NCBI GenBank assembly: GCA_937868075.1
Contig: CALMLL010000106.1
Span: 1 to 33,305, forward strand
Direction: 5' to 3'
Source: an uncultured Marmoricola sp.
GTDB lineage: Bacteria > Actinomycetota > Actinomycetes > Propionibacteriales > Nocardioidaceae
Length of the DNA: 33,305 bases
The number at the start of each line of letters is the position of its first letter. Position 1 is the stretch's first letter. The notes under the pieces were generated by a model that made no database searches, had not been told where the DNA came from, and saw only the letters and a list, made by a program, of their open reading frames with translations. The position numbers were made by a program, and so were the translations under genes. Shown here in pieces: positions 15,613 through 24,654 of this stretch.

Positions 15613-16974
15613 TCACATGCCGTCGATCAGACGCTCGACGCGTTCATCGGTGGCTCGGAACGGGTCCTTGCACAGCACGGTGCGCTGAGCCTGATCGTTG
15701 AGCTTGAGATGCACCCAGTCCACCGTGAAATCGCGGTGGCGTTCCTGGGCCCGTTTGATGAAGTCGCCGCGCAGTTTGGCGCGGGTGGTCTGCGGCGGCT
15801 TGACCTTCGCCTCGAAGATCGCGAGGTCTGTGGTCACCCGCGCGACGGCCCCGCGCTTCTCCAGCAGGTAGTAGAGCCCGCGTTCGCGGTGGATGTCGTG
15901 ATAGGTCAGATCGAGTTGAGACACCCGTGGGTGCGACATCGGCAGGTCGTGCTTGGCCCGATAGCGATCGATGAGGGTCAACTTGGTGACCCAGTCGATC
16001 TCGCGCTCGACGAGGCCCAGATCGCCGGAATCGACGGCCTTGAGTCCTCGCTCCCAGAGGTCCAGGGTCCATGTCACCCGAGCGTCTGCGAGACCGCGTT
16101 GGTCGACGAAGTCGCGAACCCGCGCGAGGTACTCGCTCTGAATGGCCAGCGCGCTGGCTTCACGCCCGTTGGCCAGGCGGATCTTGCGCCGCCCGGTGAT
16201 GTCACCGGAGATCTCCCGAATAGACCGGATCGGGTTCTCCAGGCTGAGGTCCCGCATGACCACGCCTTCTTCGATCATGCGCAGCACGAGGTCACAGGTT
16301 GAGACCTTGAGCAAGGTGGTGGCCTCGCTCATGTTCGAGTCGCCCACGATCACGTGCAAGCGCCGGAATCGCTCCGCATCGGCGTGCGGTTCGTCGCGGG
16401 TGTTGATGATCGGGCGCGACCGGGTGGTGGCGCTGGAGACGCCCTCCCAGATGTGCTCGGCCCGCTGACTGATGTGGTAGGAAGCACCGCGCACGGTCTG
16501 CACGACTTTGCCGGCGCCGCAGATCAGTTGCCGGGTCACCAGGAAGGGGATCAAGACGTCGGCCAGAGCGCTGAACTCGCCGTGTCGACTGACGAGGTAG
16601 TTCTCGTGACAGCCGTAGGAGTTGCCGGCCGAGTCGGTGTTGTTCTTGAAGAGGTAGACATCACCGGAGATCCCCTCCTCGCGAAGACGCCGCTCGGCGT
16701 CGACGACGAGTCCTTCCAGGATCCGCTCCCCCGCCTTGTCGTGGGTGACCAACTCGACCAGGTCATCGCACTCCGGCGTGGCGTACTCGGGATGGGACCC
16801 GACGTCGAGGTAGAGCCGGGCGCCGTTGCGCAGGAAAACGTTGCTGCTTCGACCCCAGGAGACAACCTTGCGGAACAGGTAGCGGGCCACCTCGTCGGGT
16901 GAGAGGCGCCGGGAGCCCTTGAGGGTGCAGGTCACGCCGTACTCGTTCTCGATCCCGAAGATCCGGCGGTCCAT
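15613..16974 (-). CDS. pafA: Pup-protein ligase PafA
   Basis: PafA uses ATP to join the C-terminal Glu of Pup to a lysine of the target protein, marking it for the proteasome. The 453-residue protein is the same length as the mycobacterial one and starts [15 protein letters not shown]. Glu9 binds the metal and Asp57 ([15 protein letters not shown]) is the proposed catalytic base; both are present. Other ligase/deamidase family blocks are [21 protein letters not shown], shortened to [10 protein letters not shown], and [14 protein letters not shown]. It lacks the insertion after the N-terminal strand that Dop has, which separates the two paralogues. The ATG at 16974 is preceded by TAGGGT, whose TAG is the prcA stop. 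Confidence 0.97.
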   Translation of the reverse strand: MDRRIFGIENEYGVTCTLKGSRRLSPDEVARYLFRKVVSWGRSSNVFLRNGARLYLDVGSHPEYATPECDDLVELVTHDKAGERILEGLVVDAERRLREEGISGDVYLFKNNTDSAGNSYGCHENYLVSRHGEFSALADVLIPFLVTRQLICGAGKVVQTVRGASYHISQRAEHIWEGVSSATTRSRPIINTRDEPHADAERFRRLHVIVGDSNMSEATTLLKVSTCDLVLRMIEEGVVMRDLSLENPIRSIREISGDITGRRKIRLANGREASALAIQSEYLARVRDFVDQRGLADARVTWTLDLWERGLKAVDSGDLGLVEREIDWVTKLTLIDRYRAKHDLPMSHPRVSQLDLTYHDIHRERGLYYLLEKRGAVARVTTDLAIFEAKVKPPQTTRAKLRGDFIKRAQERHRDFTVDWVHLKLNDQAQRTVLCKDPFRATDERVERLIDGM

Positions 16975-16981
16975 AAGGCTT

Positions 16982-16987
16982 ACCCTA
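16982..16987 (-). promoter_or_regulatory. TAGGGT overlapping the prcA stop, 7 bases before pafA
   Basis: The minus strand reads TAGGGT, then 7 bases, then the pafA ATG. TAG is the stop codon of prcA. It may be a -10 element for a leaderless pafA transcript, or AGGG may serve as a ribosome site. Confidence 0.45.
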
Positions 16988-17680
16988 CGTGGCGAGTGCC
17001 TCCGCGACGGCGGCATCGGAGAGCCTCTTGAACTTGCGGTCCTGGATGCGAGTGCGGTCGAGCACGGCCACCTCCAGGTCACCTGAGGCGATCACCCGCT
17101 CCCCCGTCTCCCCGTGTCCGAGGCCGGCGGCGGCCAACTTGATCGCGGCCGCCAGGTCGAGGCCCTCGGTCCAGTTCTCTGCCAGATGGGCGGTCACCGA
17201 CTCCGCAGGCCCACCCATCGCGGCGTACCCGTGTTCGTCGGCGACCTGGCCGTCGAACGTGAGCCGATAGATCTGGTCCTCGGCCGCGGTGGCTCCCACC
17301 TCGGCGACGAACAACTCCACCTCGTAGGGCTTCTCGCCTCCGCTGGAGAAGATCGTGCCCAGGGTTTGCGCATAGGCGTTGGCCAGGGCTCGCCCGGTGA
17401 CATCGCGTCGGTCGTAGGCGTAGCCGCGCATGTCGGCCAGACGGACACCGGCGATGCGGAGGTTCTCGAACTCGTTGTATCGGCCGACCGCAGCGAAGGC
17501 GACCCGGTCATAGATCTCACTGATCTTGTGCAACGCCGCGGAGGGATTCTCCGAGACGAACAGCACCCCGTCGAGGTACTGCACCACCGCGACGCCGCGG
17601 CCTCGAGCGATCCCCTTGCGGGCGAAATCGGCGCGGTCCTTCATCAATTGCTCGGGTGAGACGTAGAACGGCATCGTCAT
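16985..17680 (-). CDS. prcA: 20S proteasome alpha subunit PrcA
   Basis: PrcA forms the two outer seven-membered rings of the proteasome core, which gate entry and dock the Arc/Mpa ATPase. The 231-residue protein starts [27 protein letters not shown], abbreviated by [16 protein letters not shown], the standard alpha-subunit start. Further blocks are [34 protein letters not shown] in part and [15 protein letters not shown]. It lacks a processed N-terminal Thr, as expected for an alpha subunit. The ATG at 17680 has AGGAG 7 bases upstream; an ATG at 17674 is an alternative. It follows prcB by 13 bases, so both rings come from one transcript. Confidence 0.96.
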   Translation of the reverse strand: MTMPFYVSPEQLMKDRADFARKGIARGRGVAVVQYLDGVLFVSENPSAALHKISEIYDRVAFAAVGRYNEFENLRIAGVRLADMRGYAYDRRDVTGRALANAYAQTLGTIFSSGGEKPYEVELFVAEVGATAAEDQIYRLTFDGQVADEHGYAAMGGPAESVTAHLAENWTEGLDLAAAIKLAAAGLGHGETGERVIASGDLEVAVLDRTRIQDRKFKRLSDAAVAEALAT

Positions 17681-17693
17681 GACTGGACTCCTG

Positions 17694-18524
17694 CTAGTTC
17701 AAGGGGGCGGCGGGGCCGTCGGGTCGCTGCATGCGTCCGGCGATGACGTCGTCGGCAAGTCGCGCCACGACCTCATCGGCCCAGCGCTCCTGGCCGTCGG
17801 CGGTGATCACGTTGAGCACCGGGAAGATCCGGCGGGTCAGATCGGGGCCACCGGTGGCCGAGTCGTCGTCTGCGGCGTCGTAGAGGGCCTGGATGACCGC
17901 GATCGCGCACTGCTCGGCGGTGAAATCGTCGCGGTACAGCTTCTTCAGCGAGCCTCGGGCGAAGACCGATCCGGAACCGACGGAGTGGAACGCGGTCTCC
18001 TCGTAGCGACCGCCGGTGACGTCGTAGCTGAAGATGCGCCCCTCGCCGCGGTCGTGGTCGAAGCCTGCGAAGAGCGGAACGACGGCCAGCCCCTGCATGG
18101 CCAGACCGAGGTTGCCCCGGATCAACGCCGAGAGCCGGTTGGCCTTGCCGTCCATCGAGAGGGGGCTGCCCTCGATCTTCTCGTAGTGCTCAAGCTCGGT
18201 CTGGAACAACCGCACCATCTCCAGCGAGAGTCCCGCGGTGCCGGCGATCCCGACACAGGAGTACTCATCGGCGGGGTAGACCTTCTGGATGTCGCGCTGG
18301 GCGATCACGTTGCCCATCGTCGCGCGGCGGTCTCCCGCCATCACCACTCCACCGGGGAAGGTAGCCGCCACGATCGTGGTGCCGTGGGGGGCGATGTCGG
18401 CGGCCGATCCCGGTGGCAGGACGCGGCGATGGGGCGCGAGTTCGGGCGCCTGGGCGGCCAGGAAGTCCGCGAAGGAGGAGGAACCCGGTCGGAGGTACTC
18501 CGGGCCTAGGCGGGCGTCGGTCAC
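17694..18524 (-). CDS. prcB: 20S proteasome beta subunit PrcB with propeptide
   Basis: PrcB forms the inner catalytic rings. The 276-residue precursor should be cut between Gly48 and Thr49 (APHG-TTIVA), exposing the Thr nucleophile. Counting from that Thr, the conserved Asp17 (GDRR) and Lys33 (IQKVY) are both in place, so the site looks active. The 48-residue propeptide is Pro/Ala-rich and contains GSSSFADFL, typical of actinobacterial PrcB. The GTG at 18524 overlaps the pup stop by 4 bases (GTGA), with an AGGGGGG run just upstream. Pup and PrcB are thus translationally coupled. Confidence 0.97.
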   Translation of the reverse strand: MTDARLGPEYLRPGSSSFADFLAAQAPELAPHRRVLPPGSAADIAPHGTTIVAATFPGGVVMAGDRRATMGNVIAQRDIQKVYPADEYSCVGIAGTAGLSLEMVRLFQTELEHYEKIEGSPLSMDGKANRLSALIRGNLGLAMQGLAVVPLFAGFDHDRGEGRIFSYDVTGGRYEETAFHSVGSGSVFARGSLKKLYRDDFTAEQCAIAVIQALYDAADDDSATGGPDLTRRIFPVLNVITADGQERWADEVVARLADDVIAGRMQRPDGPAAPLN

Positions 18525-18718
18525 TGGCCCCCCTTTTGGACGAAGGACTTCACGAACTCTTCGGCATTGCTTTCCAGCACGCTGTCGATCTCGTCGAGGA
18601 TCGCGTCGACGTCGTCGTCGAGTTGTTCCTTGCGTCCAGCGGCGTCGGTGGAGGCGACGGCTTCCTCACTGGCGTTGTCCGAGGTCGAACGACGCGGTTG
18701 CTTGTGCTCCTGTGCCAT
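18521..18718 (-). CDS. pup: Prokaryotic ubiquitin-like protein Pup (GGQ form)
   Basis: Pup is a small, mostly disordered tag. The 65-residue protein has a charged, Ser/Thr-rich first half and the conserved C-terminal half with [20 protein letters not shown] and [10 protein letters not shown]. The end is GGQ, so Dop must deamidate the last Gln to Glu before PafA can use it. The helix in the second half is the part that binds the Arc/Mpa coiled coil. The ATG at 18718 has TAGGGT 6 bases upstream, overlapping the dop stop codon. Confidence 0.98.
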   Translation of the reverse strand: MAQEHKQPRRSTSDNASEEAVASTDAAGRKEQLDDDVDAILDEIDSVLESNAEEFVKSFVQKGGQ

Positions 18719-18724
18719 GGCAAG

Positions 18725-18730
18725 ACCCTA
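18725..18730 (-). promoter_or_regulatory. TAGGGT overlapping the dop stop, 6 bases before pup
   Basis: The minus strand reads TAGGGT, then CTTGCC, then the pup ATG. TAG is also the dop stop codon. It fits a leaderless -10 element giving pup and prcBA a transcript of their own, or AGGG acting as a ribosome site after dop. Confidence 0.5.
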
Positions 18731-20248
18731 TCGACTGGTGGGTGGAGACCCGGTGATCGCGGCCACGAGTTGTTGGGCGCTCTGGCAGCGCTCGAGCAGA
18801 TCGCCCACGTGTGCCTTGGTCCCTCGAACCGGGTCGGTGGTCGGGATCCGTTGGAGCGAACGCTGCCCGGGGATGTCGAAGATGACCGAATCCCAGGACG
18901 CTGCGGCCACCTGTGCCGGGAACTTGGCCAGGCAGCGGCCGCGGAAGTAGGCCCGCGTGTCCTCAGGGGGCGTCAGAACGGCTTGGTCGACTTGCTCCTG
19001 GGTGAACAGCTGCTCGATGCGGCCCAGCTTCACCAGGCGGTGGTGCAGGCCCTTGTCGGGCCGCAGATCCGCGAACTGCAGGTCGATCAACGCCAGCTTG
19101 GGCGAGTCCCAGTCGAGGCCGTCGCGGTCTCGATAGCTGTTGAGCAAGGAGAGTTTGGCGACCCAGTCGACTTCGGCGCTACACGTCATCGGATCTGCCT
19201 CGAGCCGGGCCAGCAGCGACTCCCACCGGTCAAGCACGGTCGCGGTCTCGGCAGCGTCATCGCCCGGCCTGCGCTCGGCGTAGCGACGAGCCATCTCGAG
19301 GTAGTCCCACTGGATCTGCAGAGCCGTGAGCCGGCGCCCGTCGCGCAACTCCACCGCCGTGCTGAGGGTGGGGTCATGACTGATCTCGCGCAGCGCGGCC
19401 ACCGGTGTGCGCAAGGTGAGGTCGTGGGAGATCTCGCCGGCCTCGATCATCGACAACACCATGGCCGTGGTGCCGAACTTCATCATCGTTGGCACTTCGC
19501 CGAGGTTGGCGTCACCGATGATCACGTGGAGCCGCCGCCACAGGCTGGCGTCGGCATGCGGTTCGTCGCGGGTGTTGATGATGGGCCGCTTGAGCGTGGT
19601 CTCCAGCCCGACTTCGACCTCGAAGAAGTCGGCGCGCTGGCTGATCTGGAACCCCTGCCCGCGGCCGTCGACGCCCAGGCCCACTCGCCCGGCACCACAG
19701 ATGACCTGACGGGACACGAAGAACGGGATCAGGTGCCGCACGATGTCGGCGAACGGGGTCTGTCTGGCCATGAGGTAGTTCTCATGGCTGCCGTAGGACA
19801 CGCCCTTGTTGTCGGTGTTGTTCTTGTAGAGCGCGATCTCGGGTTCGCCACCGACCGAAGCCAGGCGGCTCGCGTCCAGCAGGACCTGTTCGCCGGCCTT
19901 GTCCCACAAAGCCACGGCGAACGGCGAGAGACACTCCGGCCCGGAGTACTCCGGGTGGGCGTGATCGACGTAGAACCGTGCCCCGTTGGTCAAGATCATG
20001 TTGACCAGGCCGAAGTCCTCGTCGGTGAGTTGGCTCGGGTGGGCCTGGCCTCGGGTGAGATCGAAACCGCGGGCATCACGCAGCGGCGACTCCTCCTCGA
20101 AGTCCCACCGAGCCTGGCGAGTCCCGCGGGTGGCGTTGGCATAGGCGTTGACGAGTCTGGAACTGGCCGTCATCGGGTTGGCCCCCGGGTGGCCCAGAAC
20201 CGAGATCCCGAATTCGGTCTCAGCCCCCATGACCCGGCGTACGCTCAT
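18728..20248 (-). CDS. dop: Pup deamidase/depupylase Dop
   Basis: Dop converts the C-terminal Gln of Pup to Glu and also removes Pup from tagged proteins. The 506-residue protein matches mycobacterial Dop in length. It begins MSVRRVMGAETEFGIS, with the metal-binding Glu10, and has the catalytic Asp95 in RFYVDHAHPEYSGPE. Between them lies the insertion (about residues 40-78, rich in charged residues) that forms the Dop loop and is absent from PafA. KNNTDNKGVSYGSHENY and [12 protein letters not shown] are shared with PafA. The ATG at 20248 lacks a ribosome site but has TAGCGT 7 bases upstream; ATGs at 20278 and 20230 are alternatives. Confidence 0.96.
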   Translation of the reverse strand: MSVRRVMGAETEFGISVLGHPGANPMTASSRLVNAYANATRGTRQARWDFEEESPLRDARGFDLTRGQAHPSQLTDEDFGLVNMILTNGARFYVDHAHPEYSGPECLSPFAVALWDKAGEQVLLDASRLASVGGEPEIALYKNNTDNKGVSYGSHENYLMARQTPFADIVRHLIPFFVSRQVICGAGRVGLGVDGRGQGFQISQRADFFEVEVGLETTLKRPIINTRDEPHADASLWRRLHVIIGDANLGEVPTMMKFGTTAMVLSMIEAGEISHDLTLRTPVAALREISHDPTLSTAVELRDGRRLTALQIQWDYLEMARRYAERRPGDDAAETATVLDRWESLLARLEADPMTCSAEVDWVAKLSLLNSYRDRDGLDWDSPKLALIDLQFADLRPDKGLHHRLVKLGRIEQLFTQEQVDQAVLTPPEDTRAYFRGRCLAKFPAQVAAASWDSVIFDIPGQRSLQRIPTTDPVRGTKAHVGDLLERCQSAQQLVAAITGSPPTSR

Positions 20249-20255
20249 GCCCTGA

Positions 20256-20261
20256 ACGCTA
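20256..20261 (-). promoter_or_regulatory. Candidate leaderless -10 element of dop
   Basis: The minus strand reads TAGCGT followed by 7 bases and the dop ATG at 20248. There is no purine-rich ribosome site at normal spacing, so a leaderless transcript is the simplest reading. It also supports 20248 as the start. Confidence 0.55.
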
Positions 20262-20328
20262 CGCCGGGCCACCGACATGGTGGGCGTCGCCGCGCGCGCG
20301 TAAACGTCCCTGGGCACGGCACGGCGGG

Positions 20329-20334
20329 TAGAAT
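20329..20334 (+). promoter_or_regulatory. Candidate -10 element of the secreted phospholipase-D-like gene
   Basis: TAGAAT on the plus strand. Transcription would start near 20341, about 50 bases before the ATG at 20392, with AGGAG in the leader. No good -35 box is visible. The rest of the 143-base gap holds only a short CG-repeat (20291-20300). Confidence 0.45.
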
Positions 20335-20391
20335 CTGCGTTCGCGCATGCCCACGAGTTCTTGAGCCGGTCACGCAGGAGTTGACGAACAG

Positions 20392-21807
20392 ATGCCGCCC
20401 ACCCGCCCGATCCGCAACGCCGTCGGGGCGATCGTGGTGTGCTGCGCCGTTGTGATGGCCATGGCCGGGGTTCCGGCGATCGCTGATTCGGGGGCGTCGG
20501 CTCAAGTACCCGTGGCGGTGCCGGCCGATGCCACCGACACCCCGGCCCCCACCGACTCCCCGACCGTGGAGCCAAGCCCGACCAGCACCCCGACCACCTG
20601 CCCAACGTGTGCTCCGGACAACTACTCCCCCACGAACTCCGTCTTCTTCAACCACCCGTTCTCCCCGGCCGATCGATACAAGATCCGACGGGTGTTCATC
20701 CGCTCGGTGAACTCGGTGCCCAGCGGCGGCTCGATCCGAGCTGCGGTGTTCTCGATCAACGACTGGACGATCGCGCGCGCCTTGATCGCAGCCCGTGATC
20801 GCGGCGTCAGTGTCCAGATCATCGCTGACTGGCACACCGCAGAACCCGGGGTCTCGCCTTCGTTCAACGCGGTGCAGCGCGCTCTGGGGACGGCTCGCAC
20901 GCGGGAGGGCATCAGCGACGACCGGGTCAGCTGGGTGCGCACCTGTGTGCACTCGTGCCGTTACCGCAGCGGCAACATGCACCAGAAGATGTACCTCTTC
21001 AGCCAGGTCGGCACCTCCCAATGGGTCACCATGGGCGGGTCGGCCAACATGACCATGATGGCCACTCAGGGGCAGTGGAACCACCTGAACATCTGGAACG
21101 ACTACGAGACCTACCAGGACTACCTCTCGATCTTCAACGAGATGAAACTGGACCGGCCACAGGAGGTTCCCGGTCGCATCTTCGCCGCTGGAGGGGTGAA
21201 CACCTGGATCTTCCCGCGCCCCAACACCGATGCTGGGAACGACCCGATGATGGCGGCCCTCGACCGGGTTCGCTGCACCGGCGTACGCAACTCCGGCCTC
21301 AACGGGCGCACCGTGATCCGGATCGGGATGTACTCCTGGTACAACGACCGTGGACTGTGGCTGGCAAAGAAGGTTCGCTCCCTGTGGAACTCCGGCTGCA
21401 ACGTGGCCATCGAGTTCGCGATCATGTCCCGCCCGGTGCGCGACATCGTCTACAGCGCTTCTGGGCGCGGCCGGATCCCCATGAAGCAGGTCGGCGTCTA
21501 TGCCGCCGACGGCACCGTCTTGAAGTACATCCACCACAAGTACGTCGCCATCAGCGGCAACTACGGCGGCGACCCGACCTCATTCGTGGTGTTCGCGGGC
21601 ACGACGAACTTCGCAGACCTGGGGTTGTACTCCGATGAGATGACCCAACGCTGGGTCGGCTACGGCAACTACAAGGCCTACATGGCCGACTTCCGGCGGA
21701 TCTGGACCGAGCGCAACGCCCGCACCCCGTCGCCGATCTCAACCTTGCCGACCGATCCGGGTGATCGCCTCGGCAACGGGCGCTACGCCACGATGGGCAC
21801 CGACTAG
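20392..21807 (+). CDS. Secreted phospholipase-D-like protein with variant HKD motifs
   Basis: A 471-residue exported protein. Residues 1-33 form a signal peptide (basic start, then VGAIVVCCAVVMAMAG, likely cut after an Ala near 31-37), followed by a Pro/Thr/Ser-rich linker to about residue 72. The rest has two phospholipase-D-type half-sites: His197-x-Lys199 with GGSAN at 215-219, and His381-x-Lys383 with GTTN at 403-406. In both, the Asp expected seven residues after His is Ser (Ser204, Ser388). His and Lys, the catalytic core, remain, so a phosphodiesterase or phosphatidyl-transfer activity is possible. Several Cys residues (70, 73, 185, 189) could form disulfides outside the cell. It is the only plus-strand gene between dop and arc and does not belong to the classical proteasome system. 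Substrate unknown. Confidence 0.85.
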   Translation: MPPTRPIRNAVGAIVVCCAVVMAMAGVPAIADSGASAQVPVAVPADATDTPAPTDSPTVEPSPTSTPTTCPTCAPDNYSPTNSVFFNHPFSPADRYKIRRVFIRSVNSVPSGGSIRAAVFSINDWTIARALIAARDRGVSVQIIADWHTAEPGVSPSFNAVQRALGTARTREGISDDRVSWVRTCVHSCRYRSGNMHQKMYLFSQVGTSQWVTMGGSANMTMMATQGQWNHLNIWNDYETYQDYLSIFNEMKLDRPQEVPGRIFAAGGVNTWIFPRPNTDAGNDPMMAALDRVRCTGVRNSGLNGRTVIRIGMYSWYNDRGLWLAKKVRSLWNSGCNVAIEFAIMSRPVRDIVYSASGRGRIPMKQVGVYAADGTVLKYIHHKYVAISGNYGGDPTSFVVFAGTTNFADLGLYSDEMTQRWVGYGNYKAYMADFRRIWTERNARTPSPISTLPTDPGDRLGNGRYATMGTD

Positions 21808-21826
21808 AGCCGATTGGACCCTCGGG

Positions 21827-23575
21827 TCAGAGATACTGGCCGGTGTTGGACACCGTGTCGATCGACCGCCCCGGCTCAGTGCCCTGCGAGCCGTTGATCA
21901 GGGTGCGGATGAAGACGATCCGCTCCCCCTTCTTGCCACTGATCCGAGCCCAGTCGTCGGGGTTGGTGGTGTTGGGGAGGTCCTCGTTCTCCTTGAACTC
22001 ATCCAGACACGCCTGCAGCATGTGCTGCACCCGCAGACCCCGCTGACCGAGATCCAAGAAGTCCTTGATGGCCATCTTCTTGGCCCGGTCGACGATGTTT
22101 TGGATCATCGCTCCGGAGTTGAAGTCCTTGAAGTACAACACCTCCTTGTCACCGTTGGCGTAGGTGACTTCGAGGAAGCGGTTGTCCTCGGACTCGGTGT
22201 ACATCCGCTCCACGGTGGCCTCGATCATGTGTGCCACGCACGCGGCGCGGTCCCCGTCGAACTGGGCGACGTCCTCGTCGTGGAGCGGCAGATCATTGGT
22301 GAGGTACTTGGTGAAGATGTCGCGAGCCGCATCGGCGTTGGGGCGCTCGATCTTGATCTTCACGTCGAGGCGGCCCGGGCGCAGGATCGCCGGGTCGATC
22401 ATGTCCTCGCGGTTGGAGGCACCGATCACCAACACGTTCTCCAGTGTCTCGACACCGTCGATCTCACTGAGCAGCTGCGGCACGATCGTGTTCTCCACAT
22501 CGCTGGAGACCCCCGAACCGCGAGTGCGGAACAACGAATCCATCTCATCGAAGAAGACGATGACCGGCGTGCCCAGTGATGCCTTCTCACGAGCCCGCTG
22601 GAACACCAGTCGGATGTGGCGCTCGGTCTCCCCGACGTACTTGTTGAGGAGTTCGGGGCCCTTGATGTTGAGGAAATAGGACTTGCCGGCGATGCCGTCA
22701 CTGGACTCGGCGCCGGTCTTGGCGGCCACCTTCTTGGCCAACGAGTTCGCCACCGCCTTCGCGATCAACGTCTTTCCGCAGCCGGGCGGGCCGTAGAGGA
22801 GAACACCCTTGGGTGGCTTGAGGCGATGCTCGATGAACAGATCCGGGTGCAGGTAGGGCAACTCCACCGCATCGCGGATCTGGTCGATCTGGGCACCGAG
22901 CCCACCAATGTCGGCGTAGTCGATGTCGGGGACCTCTTCGAGAACCAGTTCCTCGACCTCGGACTTGGGCACCCGCTCATAGACGATGCCGGTCTTCGCA
23001 TCCAGCAGCAACGAGTCGCCGGCGCGCAGCGTCTCGGCCGGCAATGCTGCCGAGAGGCGTACGACGCGTTCCTCATCGGCGTTGCCGATCACCAGCGCAC
23101 GTTCCTTGTCGGCGAGCAACTCCTTGAACATCACCACTTCGCCCACCTGCTCGAACTCGCAGGCAAGGACCACGTTGAGCGACTCGTTGAGCATGACCTC
23201 CTGACCGCGCCGCAACTCATCGGTGTCCACGGCCGGGCTGACGTTGACTCGCAGTTTGCGCCCTCCAGTGAACACATCGACCGAACCGTCGTCGTTGCGG
23301 GTCAAGAACGTGCCGAAACCCGTCGGCGGTTGGGCGAGTCGGTCGACCTCTTCCTTGAGCGTGGTGATGTGGTCGCGGGCCTCGCGCAGCGTCTGGGTCA
23401 GGCGCTCGTTGTGGGTCATGACCGTCGACAGCGACCGCTGAGCATCGTTGAGCCGCTCTTCGAGGGCGCGGGTCTGAGCCGGGGTCTCACGGAGCCGTAT
23501 GCGCAGTTCCTCGACCTCGACCTCGAGGGCGCGGATCTGATCGCGCTGAAGCTGAGGGTCTGGCGTGGTCGACAT
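21827..23575 (-). CDS. arc: Proteasome-associated AAA ATPase Arc/Mpa
   Basis: The hexameric ATPase that binds pupylated proteins, unfolds them and feeds them to the 20S core. The 582-residue protein has an N-terminal coiled coil (about 5-80) that binds Pup, two OB-type domains (about 85-210), and one AAA domain with Walker A GPPGCGKT (262-269), Walker [10 protein letters not shown] (Asp343, Glu344) and the arginine-finger region RPGRLDVKI. It ends in GQYL, the tail that docks into the alpha ring. The ATG at 23575 has a strong GGAGGTGA just upstream. In mycobacteria the same gene is called mpa. It converges on the phospholipase-D-like gene, 19 bases apart. Confidence 0.97.
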   Translation of the reverse strand: MSTTPDPQLQRDQIRALEVEVEELRIRLRETPAQTRALEERLNDAQRSLSTVMTHNERLTQTLREARDHITTLKEEVDRLAQPPTGFGTFLTRNDDGSVDVFTGGRKLRVNVSPAVDTDELRRGQEVMLNESLNVVLACEFEQVGEVVMFKELLADKERALVIGNADEERVVRLSAALPAETLRAGDSLLLDAKTGIVYERVPKSEVEELVLEEVPDIDYADIGGLGAQIDQIRDAVELPYLHPDLFIEHRLKPPKGVLLYGPPGCGKTLIAKAVANSLAKKVAAKTGAESSDGIAGKSYFLNIKGPELLNKYVGETERHIRLVFQRAREKASLGTPVIVFFDEMDSLFRTRGSGVSSDVENTIVPQLLSEIDGVETLENVLVIGASNREDMIDPAILRPGRLDVKIKIERPNADAARDIFTKYLTNDLPLHDEDVAQFDGDRAACVAHMIEATVERMYTESEDNRFLEVTYANGDKEVLYFKDFNSGAMIQNIVDRAKKMAIKDFLDLGQRGLRVQHMLQACLDEFKENEDLPNTTNPDDWARISGKKGERIVFIRTLINGSQGTEPGRSIDTVSNTGQYL

Positions 23576-23607
23576 AGCTCACCTCCGGGCTGGGCGTGTC
23601 AGCTATG

Positions 23608-23613
23608 ACCCTA
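23608..23613 (-). promoter_or_regulatory. Candidate -10 element of arc
   Basis: TAGGGT on the minus strand in the 67-base gap between trmI and arc. A transcript starting near 23600 would have a leader of about 25 bases with the strong GGAGGTGA. It has the same hexamer as pafB, pup and pafA. Confidence 0.42.
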
Positions 23614-23642
23614 GTCGGCCGGGCCAGGGATCCGCGGAATGT

Positions 23643-24596
23643 TTACCGGGCCGTGTCCGGGCGTTCGATCGGGAGGTCGGCCGGTCGCGGGCCGGAGTAG
23701 TCCTCGCCGTACGCCCCGGGCGCGGGGCGACGTTTCTTCACCGGAGCCCGATGCCCCGGAGCCATGCGCCGCGCGGTCACCAGGAAGCCGGTGTGGCCGT
23801 TCATGCGGTGGCTGGGCCGCACCGAGAGCCCTTCGACGTGCCACTCGCGCACCAGGGTCTCCCAGGGCTGCGGCTCGGTGAACTCGCCGTGGGCGCGCAG
23901 AGTCTCCACGATCCGTCCTAATTGCGTGGTCGTCGCGACGTAGGCGACCACGATGCCTCCTGCCACCAGAGCGTCGGCCACGGCAGGCACGCACTCCCAG
24001 GGAGCCAGCATGTCCAGGACGATTCGGTCGACACTGTGGATAGGGAGCGTGGGCAACTCCTCGACGAGATCGCCCACCGTCAACCGCCAAGCCGGGTGAG
24101 CGCCTCCGAAGAACTGCTCGACATTCCTGGTGGCGACCTCGGCGAACTCCTCACGACGCTCGAACGAGTCGACCCGGCCGCCGGGTCCCACTGCCCGCAG
24201 CAGGGAACAGGTCAGCGCGCCGGACCCGGCACCGGCCTCGACGACATGGGCACCGGGGAAGATGTCGGCCATGGCCACGATCTGGGCGGCGTCCTTCGGG
24301 TAGACCACTGCCGCACCACGCGGCATCGACACCACGAACTCGCTCAAGAGCGGCCGGAAGACGAGGTATTCACCGCCCGAGGTCGAGGTCAGGGTGAACC
24401 CCTCGTCGCGGCCGATGATCTCGTCATGCTCGATGCCGCCACGATTGGTGTGGAAGGTCTTGCCCTCGGTCAGACAGATATTGTGTCGGCGGCCTTTCCC
24501 GTCGACGAGTCGGACCCACTCTCCGGCTCGCAGCGCACCGACGTGCACGCCGGACCATTCCTGGGCGGCATCTGTGGGTGGAGATACGTCGGTCAC
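23643..24596 (-). CDS. trmI: tRNA (adenine-58-N1)-methyltransferase TrmI
   Basis: TrmI methylates adenine 58 in the T-loop of tRNAs with S-adenosylmethionine, working as a tetramer. The 317-residue protein has the N-terminal beta domain (GKTFHTNRGGIEHDEIIGR in part) and the Rossmann-type methyltransferase domain with motif I VVEAGAGSGALT (about 118-129), an acidic ribose-binding stretch SFERREEF and DRIVLDMLAPWE. A basic C-terminal tail (APVKKRRPAPG) may contact tRNA. The GTG at 24596 is chosen because TAGCCT lies 8 bases upstream and no ribosome site exists; a TTG at 24605 is possible. It sits next to arc, as Rv2118c lies near mpa in M. tuberculosis. Confidence 0.94.
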   Translation of the reverse strand: MTDVSPPTDAAQEWSGVHVGALRAGEWVRLVDGKGRRHNICLTEGKTFHTNRGGIEHDEIIGRDEGFTLTSTSGGEYLVFRPLLSEFVVSMPRGAAVVYPKDAAQIVAMADIFPGAHVVEAGAGSGALTCSLLRAVGPGGRVDSFERREEFAEVATRNVEQFFGGAHPAWRLTVGDLVEELPTLPIHSVDRIVLDMLAPWECVPAVADALVAGGIVVAYVATTTQLGRIVETLRAHGEFTEPQPWETLVREWHVEGLSVRPSHRMNGHTGFLVTARRMAPGHRAPVKKRRPAPGAYGEDYSGPRPADLPIERPDTAR

Positions 24597-24604
24597 GGTC
24601 GGCA

Positions 24605-24610
24605 AGGCTA
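24605..24610 (-). promoter_or_regulatory. Candidate leaderless -10 element of trmI
   Basis: TAGCCT on the minus strand, 8 bases before the GTG at 24596. The region has no ribosome-binding sequence, so a leaderless start is likely. It supports 24596 over the in-frame TTG at 24605. Confidence 0.45.
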
Positions 24611-24654
24611 CTGGCCGACCGTGACCGTACGTCGAGCGGCGTGCGCCGAGTGGA

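Noticed and set aside
20291..20300. CG-repeat between dop and the phospholipase-D-like gene
   Set aside because: Five CG units in GC-rich DNA are not remarkable, and no regulatory role can be argued from sequence.
18413..20455. 680-codon plus-strand open frame opposite prcB, pup and dop
   Set aside because: It spans three clear genes on the other strand and has no family features. Long antisense frames are expected in GC-rich DNA with strong codon bias.
20245..21537. 430-codon minus-strand open frame opposite the phospholipase-D-like gene
   Set aside because: The plus frame has a signal peptide and paired active-site motifs. The minus frame is rich in Val/Asp/His in the way shadow frames are.
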